NCBI GenBank assembly: GCA_031549415.1
Contig: JAVBPU010000027.1
Location: 1-38,250 of the forward strand
DNA: 38,250 nt
Direction of reading: 5' to 3'
From: Limiplasma sp031549415
GTDB taxonomy: Bacteria; Bacillota; Clostridia; Christensenellales; Aristaeellaceae
The position numbers were made by a program, and so were the translations under genes. The notes under the pieces are model-generated. The model did not search any database. It saw nothing but the letters and a program-made list of their open reading frames with translations, and had not been told where the DNA came from. Shown here piece by piece: positions 1 to 7,720 of the stretch. Position 1 is the stretch's first letter. The number at the start of each line of letters is the position of its first letter.

Positions 1-21
1 TGGCCACGTTTTACGTGGCCA
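1..21. repeat. Perfect 9-bp inverted repeat at the left window edge
   Basis: TGGCCACGT, a TTT loop and ACGTGGCCA form a perfect hairpin. No T-run follows on the plus strand, and the minus-strand downstream sequence lies outside the window. It could be a terminator for the leftward murA/J-domain transcript, or part of the structured tract to its right; neither can be decided here. Confidence 0.5.
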
Positions 22-81
22 GAGTACAAAAAGACGCATCCTTTTTTGCTTCGTAGATTCGACTCCCTTTTGAGAATCAAG

Positions 82-320
82 GCGCATGGCTATGCCGTTG
101 GCATTGGCTTTGGCGCCGTGAAACGGCGCCAAATAAAGGGGTTCGGGGACTTGCCCCCGATGGGGCACCGGCAGTGAGCGTGTGCCCAGTGGGCACTTGG
201 TCGAAGACCAAAGTGAACGAGAGGTGGGGCTTGAGGCGAGCGGCCGAACGGCAGTGAAGGCCGCGATGACCGAAAGGCCGGGGCGAAGCCCCGCATAAAC
301 AAGCAAACGCGATACCCATG
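82..320. other. Tandem hairpin tract, candidate structured RNA or interspersed repeat
   Basis: About 240 bases without a credible gene but packed with perfect short inverted repeats. These are an 11-bp stem with a GAA loop at 109-133, a stem at 143-160 that competes with another at 152-167, a 6-bp stem at 182-196, a 6-bp stem with a GAA loop at 197-211, a 6-bp stem at 240-264, and a 6-bp stem with a GAA loop at 279-293. The motif CGGCAGTGA occurs twice (about 169 and 249). Minus-strand open frames exist here but are low-complexity by-products of the hairpins. No promoter was found. It may be a structured non-coding RNA, a bacterial interspersed palindromic repeat, or both; the identity is not recognised. 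Confidence 0.45.
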
Positions 321-347
321 GAGCGCGGAAGCACAAGGACGCGCCCC

Positions 348-884
348 TCATTTCTTCTTCAGCGCGTCCTTCATCCAGTTTTGCAGGCGGTAGCCCAGCT
401 GCTGGCTTTTTTTCATGGCCAGGGCGGCGTCCAGGGCGCCTTCCCGGTAGCGGCGGTTCTCCGGGTCCAGCCGCACGGCTTCCCGGAAGCTCTGGTGGGC
501 GGTTTCATACTGGCGCATGCCCATTAAAATCTGTCCCTGCAGGTAGTACCAGCCATCGTCCCGGCTGTCCGCCCGGTTCAATTGTCTAAGGGCGCTGCCC
601 AGGTTGCCCTGGTCAATGAGGCGCAGGGCGAAATGTTTGGCCTCCTCCTGGGAAATGAGATTAAAGCCTACCCGGTGCCGGGAGGCCACTTTTAAGGCTT
701 CTTCATAAGCCAGATTCAGCTGGATCAGCTCTTCCTGGGCGGCTTTTTGCTGGGCGGCGTCCTGGTACTGGTCCGGGTGGCAGTCCTTCACCTTTTGCCG
801 GTACGCGGCCCGCACCGCCTGGGCGTCTGCGCTGGGAGTCAGTCCCAGCACTTCAAAATATTTCCGCTCTTGCAGGCTGGCCAC
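348..884 (-). CDS. J-domain protein with C-terminal TPR-like region
   Basis: A 178-residue protein. The first ~65 residues form a J-domain (YFEVLGL, then AAYRQKVKDCHPDQY) with the invariant HPD tripeptide that stimulates the ATPase of DnaK. The glycine/phenylalanine and zinc-finger regions of true DnaJ are absent. Residues ~95-160 (WYYLQGQILMGMRQYETAHQ, then FREAVRLDPENRRYREGA) look like tetratricopeptide helices, so this is a class C J-protein that probably delivers a specific client to DnaK in the cytoplasm. The start is a GTG that abuts an AAGGGAG ribosome site with almost no spacer, so it is uncertain; no better in-frame start is visible. It lies ~150 bases downstream of murA on the same strand and is probably co-transcribed. 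Family certain, client unknown. Confidence 0.85.
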   Translation of the reverse strand: MASLQERKYFEVLGLTPSADAQAVRAAYRQKVKDCHPDQYQDAAQQKAAQEELIQLNLAYEEALKVASRHRVGFNLISQEEAKHFALRLIDQGNLGSALRQLNRADSRDDGWYYLQGQILMGMRQYETAHQSFREAVRLDPENRRYREGALDAALAMKKSQQLGYRLQNWMKDALKKK

Positions 885-1034
885 CTCCCTTGCATGCGGC
901 AGAGGCGTAGGGCCCGGCCGCCGATTGGCGTAAGGGAAACCGGCGTAGTGCAGTTGCCGCCTGAGGGGAAGTCGGTTGGCAATCGTGCTGTGCCAAGGCT
1001 ACCTTTCGCGCCTGACCCATGGTTTCGCCCGGGC

Positions 1035-2300
1035 TTATCCCTTGTCCCGGCGGATCTCCGCCCCCAGGGAGCGGAGCTTTTCTTCAATGTTTTCATAGCC
1101 CCGGTCGATGTAGGAGGTTTCGTAAATCTCCGTAACGCCTTTGGCCATCAGGCCCGCCACGATCAGCGCCGCCCCGGCCCGAAGATCCGTCACGGTGACG
1201 GGCGCGCCGTATAGCTCCCGCACGCCCTCGATCAGGACGGTGCGGCCCATCAGCTTGATATGGGCGCCCATGCGGCGCAGCTCGTCCAGATGCTTAAAGC
1301 GCTGTTCAAAAATGGTTTCCGACACGGTGGAAGTTCCGTTGGCCATGCACAGAAGGGAGGTCATGGGCTGCTGCAAATCCGTGGGAAAACCAGGGTATAC
1401 CTGGGTTTTGACGTTGACGGCCCGCTGCTCGCCCTGGGGGCGCACCCGGATGCTGTCGTCGTTTTCCGTAACGCGGACGCCCATTTCCAACAGCTTCGCC
1501 GTCAGCGCCTCCATGTGGGTGGGGATGCAACCGTGGATGGTCACATCGCCCCGGGTGGCGGCGGCGGCGATCATCAGGGTGCCGGTTTCAATTTGGTCGG
1601 GAATCACCGCGTAAGTAGTCCCCCGCAGAGATTGCTGGCCCCGGATGCGGATAATGTCCGTGCCGGCGCCTTTGATGCGGGCGCCCATGCTGTTCAAAAA
1701 ATTGGCCAAGTCCACGATGTGGGGCTCTTTGGCGGCGTTGTAAATAACGGTGCTGCCCTCGGCCTTGGCGGCCGCCAGCATCACGTTGATGGTGCCTCCC
1801 ACGGTGACCATGTCAAAAAACACGTCCGCGCCCGTCAACTTGTCCGCATGGGCATAAACCACGCCGCCTCGGTCGTCAATATCCGCCCCCAGGGCCGCAA
1901 ACCCCTTGAGGTGCTGGTCAATGGGACGGCTGCCGATGTCGCAGCCGCCGGGGTAGGCCACTTCCGCATGACCGCAACGCCCCAGCAGCGCGCCCAGCAG
2001 ATAATAGCTGGCCCGCAGGCGCTGGGTAAAGGAAAAGGGAACATCATATTTTTGCACGGGCCGGGGGTCCACCGTGAGGGTTCGCTTGGGCACATACTCC
2101 ACCTGGGCGCCTAAATGCTCCAAGATTTCAATCAGCGCATGGACGTCGTCAATATCGGGCAGGTTTTCTATGGTGCAGGGGCCATCGCTGAGCAAGGTGG
2201 CGGGAATGACGGCCACGGCCGTGTTTTTCCCTCCGCTTACCGTGATTTCACCCAGCAGGGGACGTCCACCGGTGATGAGCACTTTTTCTTTGCGGTGCAT
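1035..2300 (-). CDS. murA: UDP-N-acetylglucosamine 1-carboxyvinyltransferase (MurA)
   Basis: A 421-residue enzyme of normal family length. It transfers enolpyruvate from PEP to UDP-GlcNAc, the first committed step of peptidoglycan synthesis in the cytoplasm. SGGKNTA near residues 22-28 holds the conserved Lys-Asn pair, and PGGC places the PEP-attacking, fosfomycin-sensitive cysteine at about residue 120. PTDLQQP and the DLRAGAALIVAGL segment near the C-terminus are also family hallmarks. An in-frame ATG exists at 2378, but it coincides with the expected transcription start of the promoter at 2384-2412, so ATG 2300 is chosen, giving the standard N-terminus (KVLITGG). Bacillota often carry two paralogues (murAA and murAB); which one this is cannot be told from one window. 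Confidence 0.95.
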   Translation of the reverse strand: MHRKEKVLITGGRPLLGEITVSGGKNTAVAVIPATLLSDGPCTIENLPDIDDVHALIEILEHLGAQVEYVPKRTLTVDPRPVQKYDVPFSFTQRLRASYYLLGALLGRCGHAEVAYPGGCDIGSRPIDQHLKGFAALGADIDDRGGVVYAHADKLTGADVFFDMVTVGGTINVMLAAAKAEGSTVIYNAAKEPHIVDLANFLNSMGARIKGAGTDIIRIRGQQSLRGTTYAVIPDQIETGTLMIAAAATRGDVTIHGCIPTHMEALTAKLLEMGVRVTENDDSIRVRPQGEQRAVNVKTQVYPGFPTDLQQPMTSLLCMANGTSTVSETIFEQRFKHLDELRRMGAHIKLMGRTVLIEGVRELYGAPVTVTDLRAGAALIVAGLMAKGVTEIYETSYIDRGYENIEEKLRSLGAEIRRDKG

Positions 2301-2306
2301 AGCTTG

Positions 2307-2332
2307 GGCCGGATACGGCCACCCACCACCTC
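2307..2332 (-). promoter_or_regulatory. murA leader hairpin between GA-rich site and start codon
   Basis: Reading the minus strand, GAGGTGG (2326-2332) is followed by a GGCCG/CGGCC hairpin with a TATC loop (2307-2320) and then ATG 2300. No Shine-Dalgarno sequence lies at normal distance. Folding the hairpin would bring the G-rich site closer to the start codon. Inference only. Confidence 0.3.
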
Positions 2333-2383
2333 GATTCGTAGATTGCCCCAAAAAAGGGGGGATTCGACAAAAGACCATTCTAT

Positions 2384-2412
2384 ATTATACACAGGAATGC
2401 GGAGGTTGACAA
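2384..2412 (-). promoter_or_regulatory. murA promoter
   Basis: On the minus strand TTGTCA (2407-2412) and TATAAT (2384-2389) are separated by 17 bases. Transcription would start near 2377, leaving a ~77-base leader before ATG 2300. Confidence 0.75.
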
Positions 2413-2539
2413 GAGCGCGAAAACCCCAGGGCTATCGTCCTGGACCCATGATCTGTCGCGTTTCACGCCCAGAAGGATCAAGAATGCGTTGCTTCGCGCC
2501 CGCAAATGTTTCCCTGAATGCACACAGCGGCGGATTCCA

Positions 2540-2548
2540 TGGTATAAT
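2540..2548 (+). promoter_or_regulatory. Extended -10 promoter of recD2-comF
   Basis: TGG followed by TATAAT (2543-2548) forms an extended -10 element. No good -35 hexamer is seen 17 bases upstream. The predicted start near 2555 leaves a short leader containing GAGGAG before the recD2 ATG. Confidence 0.6.
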
Positions 2549-2580
2549 GCAGGTACCATTGTCACGAAAGAGGAGCATGT

Positions 2581-4803
2581 ATGGAGCAGCTGGCCGCCAC
2601 CGTCCTGGATACCACTTTTCGCAACGATGACAACGGGTATACCGTGCTGCGCGTGGCTGTGGGACGCGCCCAGCACACGGTGGTGGGGCAGATGCCGGAG
2701 CTTTCCAGCGGCGAAAGTGTCACCTTTGAAGGGGACTGGACCGAGCATCCGGTCTACGGAAAGCAGTTTTCCTCCCGTACCTGCGCCATCACGCCCCCCA
2801 GTACCCTGTCCGCCATTGAAAAATACCTGGGCTCCGGGCTCATCCGCGGTATCGGCCCGGCCACGGCCAAGCTGATCCTGGCGGCCTTTGGCGAGGACGC
2901 CCTGCATGTGCTGGATCAGGCCCCCGGTCGGCTGACGGAGGTGCCGGGCATTGGCCCCAAAAAAGCGGCCATGATCATGGAAAGCTACGCCCAGCAGATG
3001 AGCATGCGCCGGGTGCTGGTGTTTTTGCAAAACTACGGCCTTTCCCCCAATTTGGCCATGAAGATCGCCAAGACCTATGGGGAGAACACCGTTGAGGCCA
3101 TCAAGCAAAACCCCTACCGCATGGTAACGGACATCGACGGCGTGGGCTTTTTAACCGCGGACCGCATTGCCCTGAGCATGGGCATGGACCCGGCCAGCGA
3201 GTTTCGCGTGCGCTCCGCCCTTTATTATCTGTTGAATGAGGCCGCGGGCAATGGCGGCCATACGTTTTTGCCCCACGCCCTTTTGCTGGAGCGGGCTGTG
3301 GGCATGCTGCGGGTGGAGGCGGATTGGGTGGAAAACCAGATCCGTGAAGCCCAGCTCATTAAAATGCTGATCGGCATCACCGCCCCGGATGGGGAGGAGG
3401 CCCTGTGCCTGCCCTTCTTTTTCCACGCGGAAAGCGAGGTGGCCACCCGGCTGCATTATTTGATGGAGTCCCGCCCCTATAAGAAGGTGCCGGGGCTTAC
3501 GCAGCGCATCACCGCCCTGGAAAAGGAGCTTTCCATTTCCTTTAGTCCCATCCAAAAAAAAGCCATCATCAGCGCTGTGGAGGAGGGAGTGGTGGTCATC
3601 ACCGGCGGCCCTGGCACGGGCAAAACCACCATCATCCGCTGCATCCTCCAGCTGCTCAAGGAGGAGAACGACATCCTGCTGGCCGCCCCCACAGGCCGGG
3701 CGGCCAAGCGCATGAGTGAGGCCACCGGGGAGGAAGCCAAGACCATCCACCGTATGTTGGAATACGGCGGCGATGAAAACGTGTTTGCCCGGGACGAAAA
3801 CTATCCCCTGGAAACGGATTGCCTGATCGTGGACGAAATGAGCATGGTGGATGTGGCTCTGATGCGTGGGCTGCTGCGGGCGGTGTTGCCCGGCACCCGC
3901 CTCATCTTGGTGGGAGACGCGGACCAGCTGCCCAGCGTGGGCGCTGGCAACGTCCTTCGGGATATCCTGCAAAGCGACACCGTGCCCAGCGTGCGGCTGA
4001 CGGACATCTTCCGCCAGGAAGGGGACAGCATGATCGTGCTGAACGCCCACCGCATCAACCATGGAGAGCTGCCCGTGCTCAACGCGAAAAACGCCGATTT
4101 CTTTTTTGAGCGCAAGATGCTGCAAACCGAAGCGGCGGACACCATTTGCGATTTGCTCAGCCATCGGCTGCCCAAGTTTTTGGGCTTTCCCAAGGCCCGC
4201 TGGCAGGCGGAGGCGGTCCGCTGCATCCAGGTGCTGAGCCCCACCAAGAAGGGGGACTGTGGTTCCGTCACCCTGAACCGGCTGTTGCAGGCCGCCCTGA
4301 ACCCGGAAAGGCGCGGCCAGGATTCCCTGGTCCATGGCGAGACGGAGTTCCGCGTAGGAGACAAGGTGATCCAAACCAGGAACGATTACCAAATCACCTT
4401 TGTGCGCCGGGGCGCCTTGGGGGCCGAGGAAGGCGCGGGGGTCTTTAACGGCGACGTAGGGTACATTGAGCAGATCGACCCGGCGGAGCACCTGATGACC
4501 GTATGCTTTGACGACGACCGGGAAGTGACCTACCAAAAGCAGCAATTGGACGCGCTGGAGCTGGCCTATTGCCTGACGGTGCACAAAAGCCAGGGCAGCG
4601 AGTTCCCCGTGGTGGTGATGCCGGTGGTAGGCGGGCCGCCCATGCTGATGGCCCGCAACCTGCTCTACACCGCCCTGACCCGGGCCAAGCAGCTGGTGGT
4701 GCTGGTGGGCCGGGAGGAAGTGGTGGCCCAGATGGTGCATAACGACCATGTGGCCACCCGCTATACCACCCTGCGGGCCCGATTGGAGGCGCTGGTCCGA
4801 TGA
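2581..4803 (+). CDS. recD2: RecD2-type ATP-dependent DNA helicase (RecD/TraA family)
   Basis: A 740-residue superfamily 1B helicase that unwinds DNA 5' to 3' in repair, independently of RecBC. An N-terminal OB-like and helix-hairpin-helix region (LIRGIGPATAKLIL, then LTEVPGIGPKKAAMIM, residues ~90-145) distinguishes RecD2 from RecD. The motor has Walker A GGPGTGKTT near residue 343, motif Ia APTGRAAKRM, the Walker B-like DEMSMVD, LVGDADQLPSVGAG, and the C-terminal LTVHKSQGSEFPVV and YTALTRAKQLVVLVG motifs. The length agrees with the family (roughly 700-800). ATG 2581 has GAGGAG upstream. Its TGA overlaps the comF ATG (ATGA), indicating translational coupling. Confidence 0.95.
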   Translation: MEQLAATVLDTTFRNDDNGYTVLRVAVGRAQHTVVGQMPELSSGESVTFEGDWTEHPVYGKQFSSRTCAITPPSTLSAIEKYLGSGLIRGIGPATAKLILAAFGEDALHVLDQAPGRLTEVPGIGPKKAAMIMESYAQQMSMRRVLVFLQNYGLSPNLAMKIAKTYGENTVEAIKQNPYRMVTDIDGVGFLTADRIALSMGMDPASEFRVRSALYYLLNEAAGNGGHTFLPHALLLERAVGMLRVEADWVENQIREAQLIKMLIGITAPDGEEALCLPFFFHAESEVATRLHYLMESRPYKKVPGLTQRITALEKELSISFSPIQKKAIISAVEEGVVVITGGPGTGKTTIIRCILQLLKEENDILLAAPTGRAAKRMSEATGEEAKTIHRMLEYGGDENVFARDENYPLETDCLIVDEMSMVDVALMRGLLRAVLPGTRLILVGDADQLPSVGAGNVLRDILQSDTVPSVRLTDIFRQEGDSMIVLNAHRINHGELPVLNAKNADFFFERKMLQTEAADTICDLLSHRLPKFLGFPKARWQAEAVRCIQVLSPTKKGDCGSVTLNRLLQAALNPERRGQDSLVHGETEFRVGDKVIQTRNDYQITFVRRGALGAEEGAGVFNGDVGYIEQIDPAEHLMTVCFDDDREVTYQKQQLDALELAYCLTVHKSQGSEFPVVVMPVVGGPPMLMARNLLYTALTRAKQLVVLVGREEVVAQMVHNDHVATRYTTLRARLEALVR

Positions 4804-5495
4804 CGCATGCGCGTATCCGGCGTGGGCTGGCCGTGCTGACCTCCTTTTGCTACCCCCAGGATATCTCCTGTCCGCTTTGCGGCCAGCCATATTTGCAGGC
4901 GGAGGAGCATTTGCTGTGCCGGGACTGCCAAGCCCTTCTCTTGTCAAGCGGGCTTCCCCCGGAGGATCAGCCCTATTTTTTGGAGGCGGAGCTTCCCCAT
5001 TCCTTTGCGGCCTTCCTGCACCAGGCTGCCGCCCGAAAGCTGGTGCACCAGTTGAAATATGGCAGCAACCACTGGGCCGCCCTGCCCCTGGCGGAAGGCA
5101 TGGCCAAGGTCTTTGCCCTGGCCGCCCATGAGAGCCTGCGCCAGGTGGACCTGGTGGCCCCCGTGCCGGTGCATCCCAAACGGCTTCGCCAGCGGGGCTA
5201 TAACCAGGCCGAGGTTTTGGTCCGGCAGTTCGCCTTTCATACCGGGTTGCCCCTTGTTCCCCAGCTTTTGCGGCGCATCCACCATGCCCCTTCCCAGGTT
5301 TCCAGTAGCCGGGCCGCGCGGCAGCGCAACCTGCTGGGCGCCTTTGAAGTGGCGGACATCCAGGCAGCCTATGGCCAGCGCATCTTGCTCATAGACGATG
5401 TGTGCACCACCGGCGCTACGGCCCTGGCCTGCGCCCATGTGCTGAAGGCCTGCGGAGCCAAGGATGTGGTTTTATTCACGGCCAGTAAGGCGTAA
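4800..5495 (+). CDS. comF: ComF family protein (phosphoribosyltransferase fold)
   Basis: A 231-residue protein related to ComFC/GntX. The N-terminus has a four-cysteine zinc site (CPLCG and CRDC, residues ~23-43). The C-terminal half is a type I phosphoribosyltransferase domain with the PRPP-binding motif LLIDDVCTTGAT near residue 200. In naturally competent Bacillota ComFC is needed for uptake of single-stranded DNA; in others its role is unclear. The ATG overlaps the recD2 stop codon, so it is translationally coupled to a DNA helicase, which supports a DNA-handling role. An ACCGTT/AACGGT hairpin with a short T-tract follows the gene. Confidence 0.9.
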   Translation: MTHARIRRGLAVLTSFCYPQDISCPLCGQPYLQAEEHLLCRDCQALLLSSGLPPEDQPYFLEAELPHSFAAFLHQAAARKLVHQLKYGSNHWAALPLAEGMAKVFALAAHESLRQVDLVAPVPVHPKRLRQRGYNQAEVLVRQFAFHTGLPLVPQLLRRIHHAPSQVSSSRAARQRNLLGAFEVADIQAAYGQRILLIDDVCTTGATALACAHVLKACGAKDVVLFTASKA

Positions 5496-5506
5496 AGCCG
5501 ATCTAC

Positions 5507-5532
5507 ACCGTTGTAAACGGTCTCCATTTTTT
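5507..5532 (+). terminator. Weak terminator after comF
   Basis: ACCGTT and AACGGT form a 6-bp stem with a GTA loop (5507-5521). A six-T run starts five bases later. Short stem, therefore tentative. Confidence 0.4.
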
Positions 5533-5553
5533 GCCAGAACTTGCCTTGGCAAC

Positions 5554-5582
5554 TTGCATTTGCAAGGCCCTTCGTGTATACT
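5554..5582 (+). promoter_or_regulatory. Promoter of the HPr-like gene
   Basis: TTGCAT (5554-5559), a 17-base spacer and TATACT (5577-5582). The -35 region lies inside the inverted repeat CTTGCA-TT-TGCAAG (5553-5566), and a second repeat, TTGCC-TT-GGCAA, lies just upstream, so a repressor site here is possible. Confidence 0.7.
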
Positions 5583-5613
5583 GTTGGCGAAGCAACGAAG
5601 GGAGGCAACTTAT

Positions 5614-5841
5614 ATGAAGTCTGTCAACATCAAGCTCAGCTTGGCTGAGAACGTCAAGTCGTTTGTGAACATTGTGAACCGCTACCCCTATGATGTGGAC
5701 CTGCGCTCTGGCCGCCATGTGGTGGACGCCAAGTCCATCCTGGGCATCTTTAGCCTGGACCTTTCCAAGGCCATTACCATGGAAGTCTATTCCGACGCCT
5801 GTGACGATCTTCTGGCCGATGTGAAACCGTTCATGGCCTAA
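5614..5841 (+). CDS. HPr-like protein lacking the phospho-histidine (Crh-like)
   Basis: A 75-residue protein with the HPr fold signature. AKSILGIFSLDLSK (residues ~39-52) matches the HPr segment around the regulatory serine, and Ser41 aligns with HPr Ser46. The region that should read GLHARPA around the PTS phosphorylation site (residues ~10-18, LAENVKSFV) has no histidine. It therefore cannot carry phosphate from Enzyme I to sugar permeases, but it could still be a target of HPr kinase, as Crh is in Bacillus subtilis. No ptsI or kinase gene adjoins it. ATG 5614 follows AAGGGAGG with 8 bases of spacing, and the gene has its own promoter and terminator, so it is a monocistronic regulator candidate. 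Confidence 0.8.
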   Translation: MKSVNIKLSLAENVKSFVNIVNRYPYDVDLRSGRHVVDAKSILGIFSLDLSKAITMEVYSDACDDLLADVKPFMA

Positions 5842-5890
5842 CATTTTCTTGCCTGCGCCGTTTTCCCGCCGGACAGCGGCCCCAAAACGA

Positions 5891-5917
5891 GGGCAAAGCA
5901 GACGCTTTGTCCTTTCT
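5891..5917 (+). terminator. Terminator after the HPr-like gene
   Basis: GGGCAAAGC and GCTTTGTCC form a 9-bp stem (one G-U pair) with an AGAC loop, followed by TTTCTTGT. Confidence 0.65.
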
Positions 5918-5984
5918 TGTGGTTGCGTTTTCCTCATCCAATGTTCTGACATTTTTCGCTCATTTTTTTCGCCGGGAGGTTTTC

Positions 5985-6776
5985 ATGCCGCTACGTTCCA
6001 TCAAGCGCCAGGTGTCCGATGCGGAAAACAAGCTGCGGCTGCTTTGCTGCGTGGAAGCCCTGGGAGGAATCACCCAAGCCCAGCTGTGGCCCTTTGTGGC
6101 TTCGCTGGAGCTAATGGACTACATGCCCATGCAGCTTTTGCTGCACGAGCTCATCGCGGACGGCGATGTGGAGAAAGGGGCCTTGGCCCTGGAGGAGCAG
6201 CTTTTTTTAACCGAACAGGGCCGCCGCTCCCTCCGGCTCTTCGATGGGCGCATCATGGCCAGTGACCGGCAGGAGATCCGCCGGGCTGCGGCCCTTTACC
6301 GGGCGCAGTTGCAACGCAAGGCTGGAGTGCAAGCGGTGTATGAATCCGCCAAGGCGGGTGAATACCGGGTGCGGCTGTCCTTACAAGAAGGGGAAATCCC
6401 CCTTTTGACGCTGCGCCTGCACACCCCGGACCGGGACTGGGCTGCGGCTGCGCTCCACGGCTTTGGGCGCCATGCCGCCGATTTGCTGGCCTATATCTAT
6501 AGCTTGGAGATGGAAGAAGGCCCCCCGGAAGTGCCAGGCCAGAGCCAGGAGGTTGAGCCTCACAGGCTTTCCCCGCCCCAGGTGCAAAGCCATGGCCCGC
6601 ACGAGCACACCGTGTCCGCCCAACTGCCCCATGAAGCCGCCACGCTGAGCCTCTCCCTTTTGCTGCCGGATGCCCATGCGGCGGAGGCCTACCAGCGCAT
6701 GCTGGCAAACCCAACCAGGGCGAGGGACATCGCCCAAAGGTTTGTGGACTTGTTGCAAGGCGCGGACAAGGATTAA
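5985..6776 (+). CDS. DUF4364 family protein, winged-helix-like
   Basis: A 263-residue protein. Residues ~10-85 resemble the N-terminal winged-helix-like part of DUF4364, a family found mainly in Clostridia. It has a helix pair (ENKLRLLCCVEALGGITQAQ), then LLLHELIADGDVE, and a wing ending LTEQGRRSLRLF. The C-terminal part is mixed alpha/beta with a low-complexity Pro/Glu/His linker near residues 180-210. The function is not established; a DNA-binding or partner-binding role is inferred from the fold. ATG 5985 has GGGAGG five bases upstream; the upstream extension of the frame has no ribosome site and was rejected. It is convergent with the next gene, with two bases between the stops. Confidence 0.7.
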   Translation: MPLRSIKRQVSDAENKLRLLCCVEALGGITQAQLWPFVASLELMDYMPMQLLLHELIADGDVEKGALALEEQLFLTEQGRRSLRLFDGRIMASDRQEIRRAAALYRAQLQRKAGVQAVYESAKAGEYRVRLSLQEGEIPLLTLRLHTPDRDWAAAALHGFGRHAADLLAYIYSLEMEEGPPEVPGQSQEVEPHRLSPPQVQSHGPHEHTVSAQLPHEAATLSLSLLLPDAHAAEAYQRMLANPTRARDIAQRFVDLLQGADKD

Positions 6777-6778
6777 TT

Positions 6779-7270
6779 TCACTTACACCCCAGCCAGGCC
6801 TCGTACCGATGGGTAGGGTAGGTCCGGCGGATCATTTCCACTAAAAACCGGAATTCTTCCTCGGTCAAAAAGGACGCGTATTTTTGGTACAGCACTCTCA
6901 GGGCGGCTAAACTCTCCACATGGAGGGAATAGTCGCTCAATTTCATATAATTCATCGAAAAAGGGGTCAGCTTGTCAAAGAGCACCCCCATCACATCGTC
7001 CGTCAGCCACTCCAAATCCTGCAGCGCCAGCCGCACGGTGCGGTAGTTGTCCAGCATCACGCGCATGCTGCCGCCGGTGCAGCGGTTGAGCCCGGTGAGG
7101 ATAAAGCTTTCCATCTCTTGATGAAAATCCTCCAAGGTTTGGCGGTAGGGGGCGTATTCCTGCAACCGCTGTGTGACGGCCTGCGCAAAGCCGTTGGAGG
7201 AAAGAAAGAGCGTGCCCAGCCATGGACGCAGCGCACGTTCCACGTCCTGCAAACCAATGGGTATCGCCAC
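6779..7270 (-). CDS. Conserved-looking protein of unknown function next to the origin region
   Basis: A 163-residue, mainly helical, soluble protein that I do not recognise. It has no signal peptide, no membrane segment and no clear catalytic motif. It contains alternating charged and hydrophobic heptads (for example FHQEMESFILTGLNRCTGG and YLKL-like helices near the C-terminus) and two scattered cysteines. The GTG start at 7270 has a good GGAGGG site six bases upstream, which argues that it is real. It is transcribed away from dnaA, so its promoter must lie in the AT-rich origin region, and it converges on the DUF4364-like gene. In many Bacillota the divergent neighbour of dnaA is rpmH; here that position is taken by this gene. 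Confidence 0.65.
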   Translation of the reverse strand: MAIPIGLQDVERALRPWLGTLFLSSNGFAQAVTQRLQEYAPYRQTLEDFHQEMESFILTGLNRCTGGSMRVMLDNYRTVRLALQDLEWLTDDVMGVLFDKLTPFSMNYMKLSDYSLHVESLAALRVLYQKYASFLTEEEFRFLVEMIRRTYPTHRYEAWLGCK

Positions 7271-7562
7271 CGCCGTCCCTCCCGACTGTGGGCAAGGTCA
7301 GGCCTGCGCCACAACCTTTTCACCCTCTTCATCCCTTACCATTTCTACGAATTTTGTCGATTTCCTTTGTTTTCCGAAAAACAAAAAAATACCATAGAAA
7401 AACAGAAGAAAATGGATAGTTTCTCATGAAAATGAATATTAACTCATCATTTTTTCTTGAGGCCCCATTCCTAGTGGTTCTTTTTTTTGGACCCACTACC
7501 CCTAGAGGAAAAAAGTTTTCGACATAGTTTGACCTATGCAAGACGTAGATTATGGAAAACCC

Positions 7563-7591
7563 TTGTCAAAATATTGTGCGTCTGCTATGAT
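7563..7591 (+). promoter_or_regulatory. dnaA promoter
   Basis: TTGTCA (7563-7568), 17 bases, TATGAT (7586-7591) with a TGC extension. The start near 7598 puts both DnaA-box-like sites inside the ~150-base leader, which suggests repression of dnaA by its own product. Confidence 0.75.
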
Positions 7592-7620
7592 TATTCTACC
7601 CTCTGATTCTCGGAAAGAGG

Positions 7621-7643
7621 TTTTCCACATCTTGTTTTCCACA
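7621..7643 (+). promoter_or_regulatory. Two tandem DnaA-box-like nonamers
   Basis: TTTTCCACA at 7621-7629 and again at 7635-7643, with 5 bases between them. Each deviates from the consensus only at position 3. Confidence 0.6.
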
Positions 7644-7703
7644 TTCTCAGGCTGCTTTTTACAGGCTGAATGTGTTCCTGCGTATATTGGCCCCCATGTA
7701 TAT

Positions 7704-7720
7704 TATGCAGAAGCTGCATA
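7704..7720 (+). promoter_or_regulatory. Hairpin in the dnaA leader
   Basis: TATGCAG, an AAG loop and CTGCATA form a perfect 7-bp stem ending seven bases before the GAAAGG ribosome site of dnaA. It may influence translation or message stability. Confidence 0.4.

Noticed and set aside
77..334. Minus-strand 85-residue open frame at the left end
   Set aside because: It runs through the hairpin array, has low-complexity composition produced by the inverted repeats and matches no domain I know.
2301..2378. N-terminal extension of MurA to ATG 2378
   Set aside because: This ATG lies at or before the predicted transcription start and has no ribosome site; the family N-terminus fits ATG 2300.
3151..4947. 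598-residue minus-strand open frame opposite recD2
   Set aside because: It is the antisense shadow of a strongly conserved helicase gene; the His/Gln-rich composition is typical of such shadows in GC-rich DNA.
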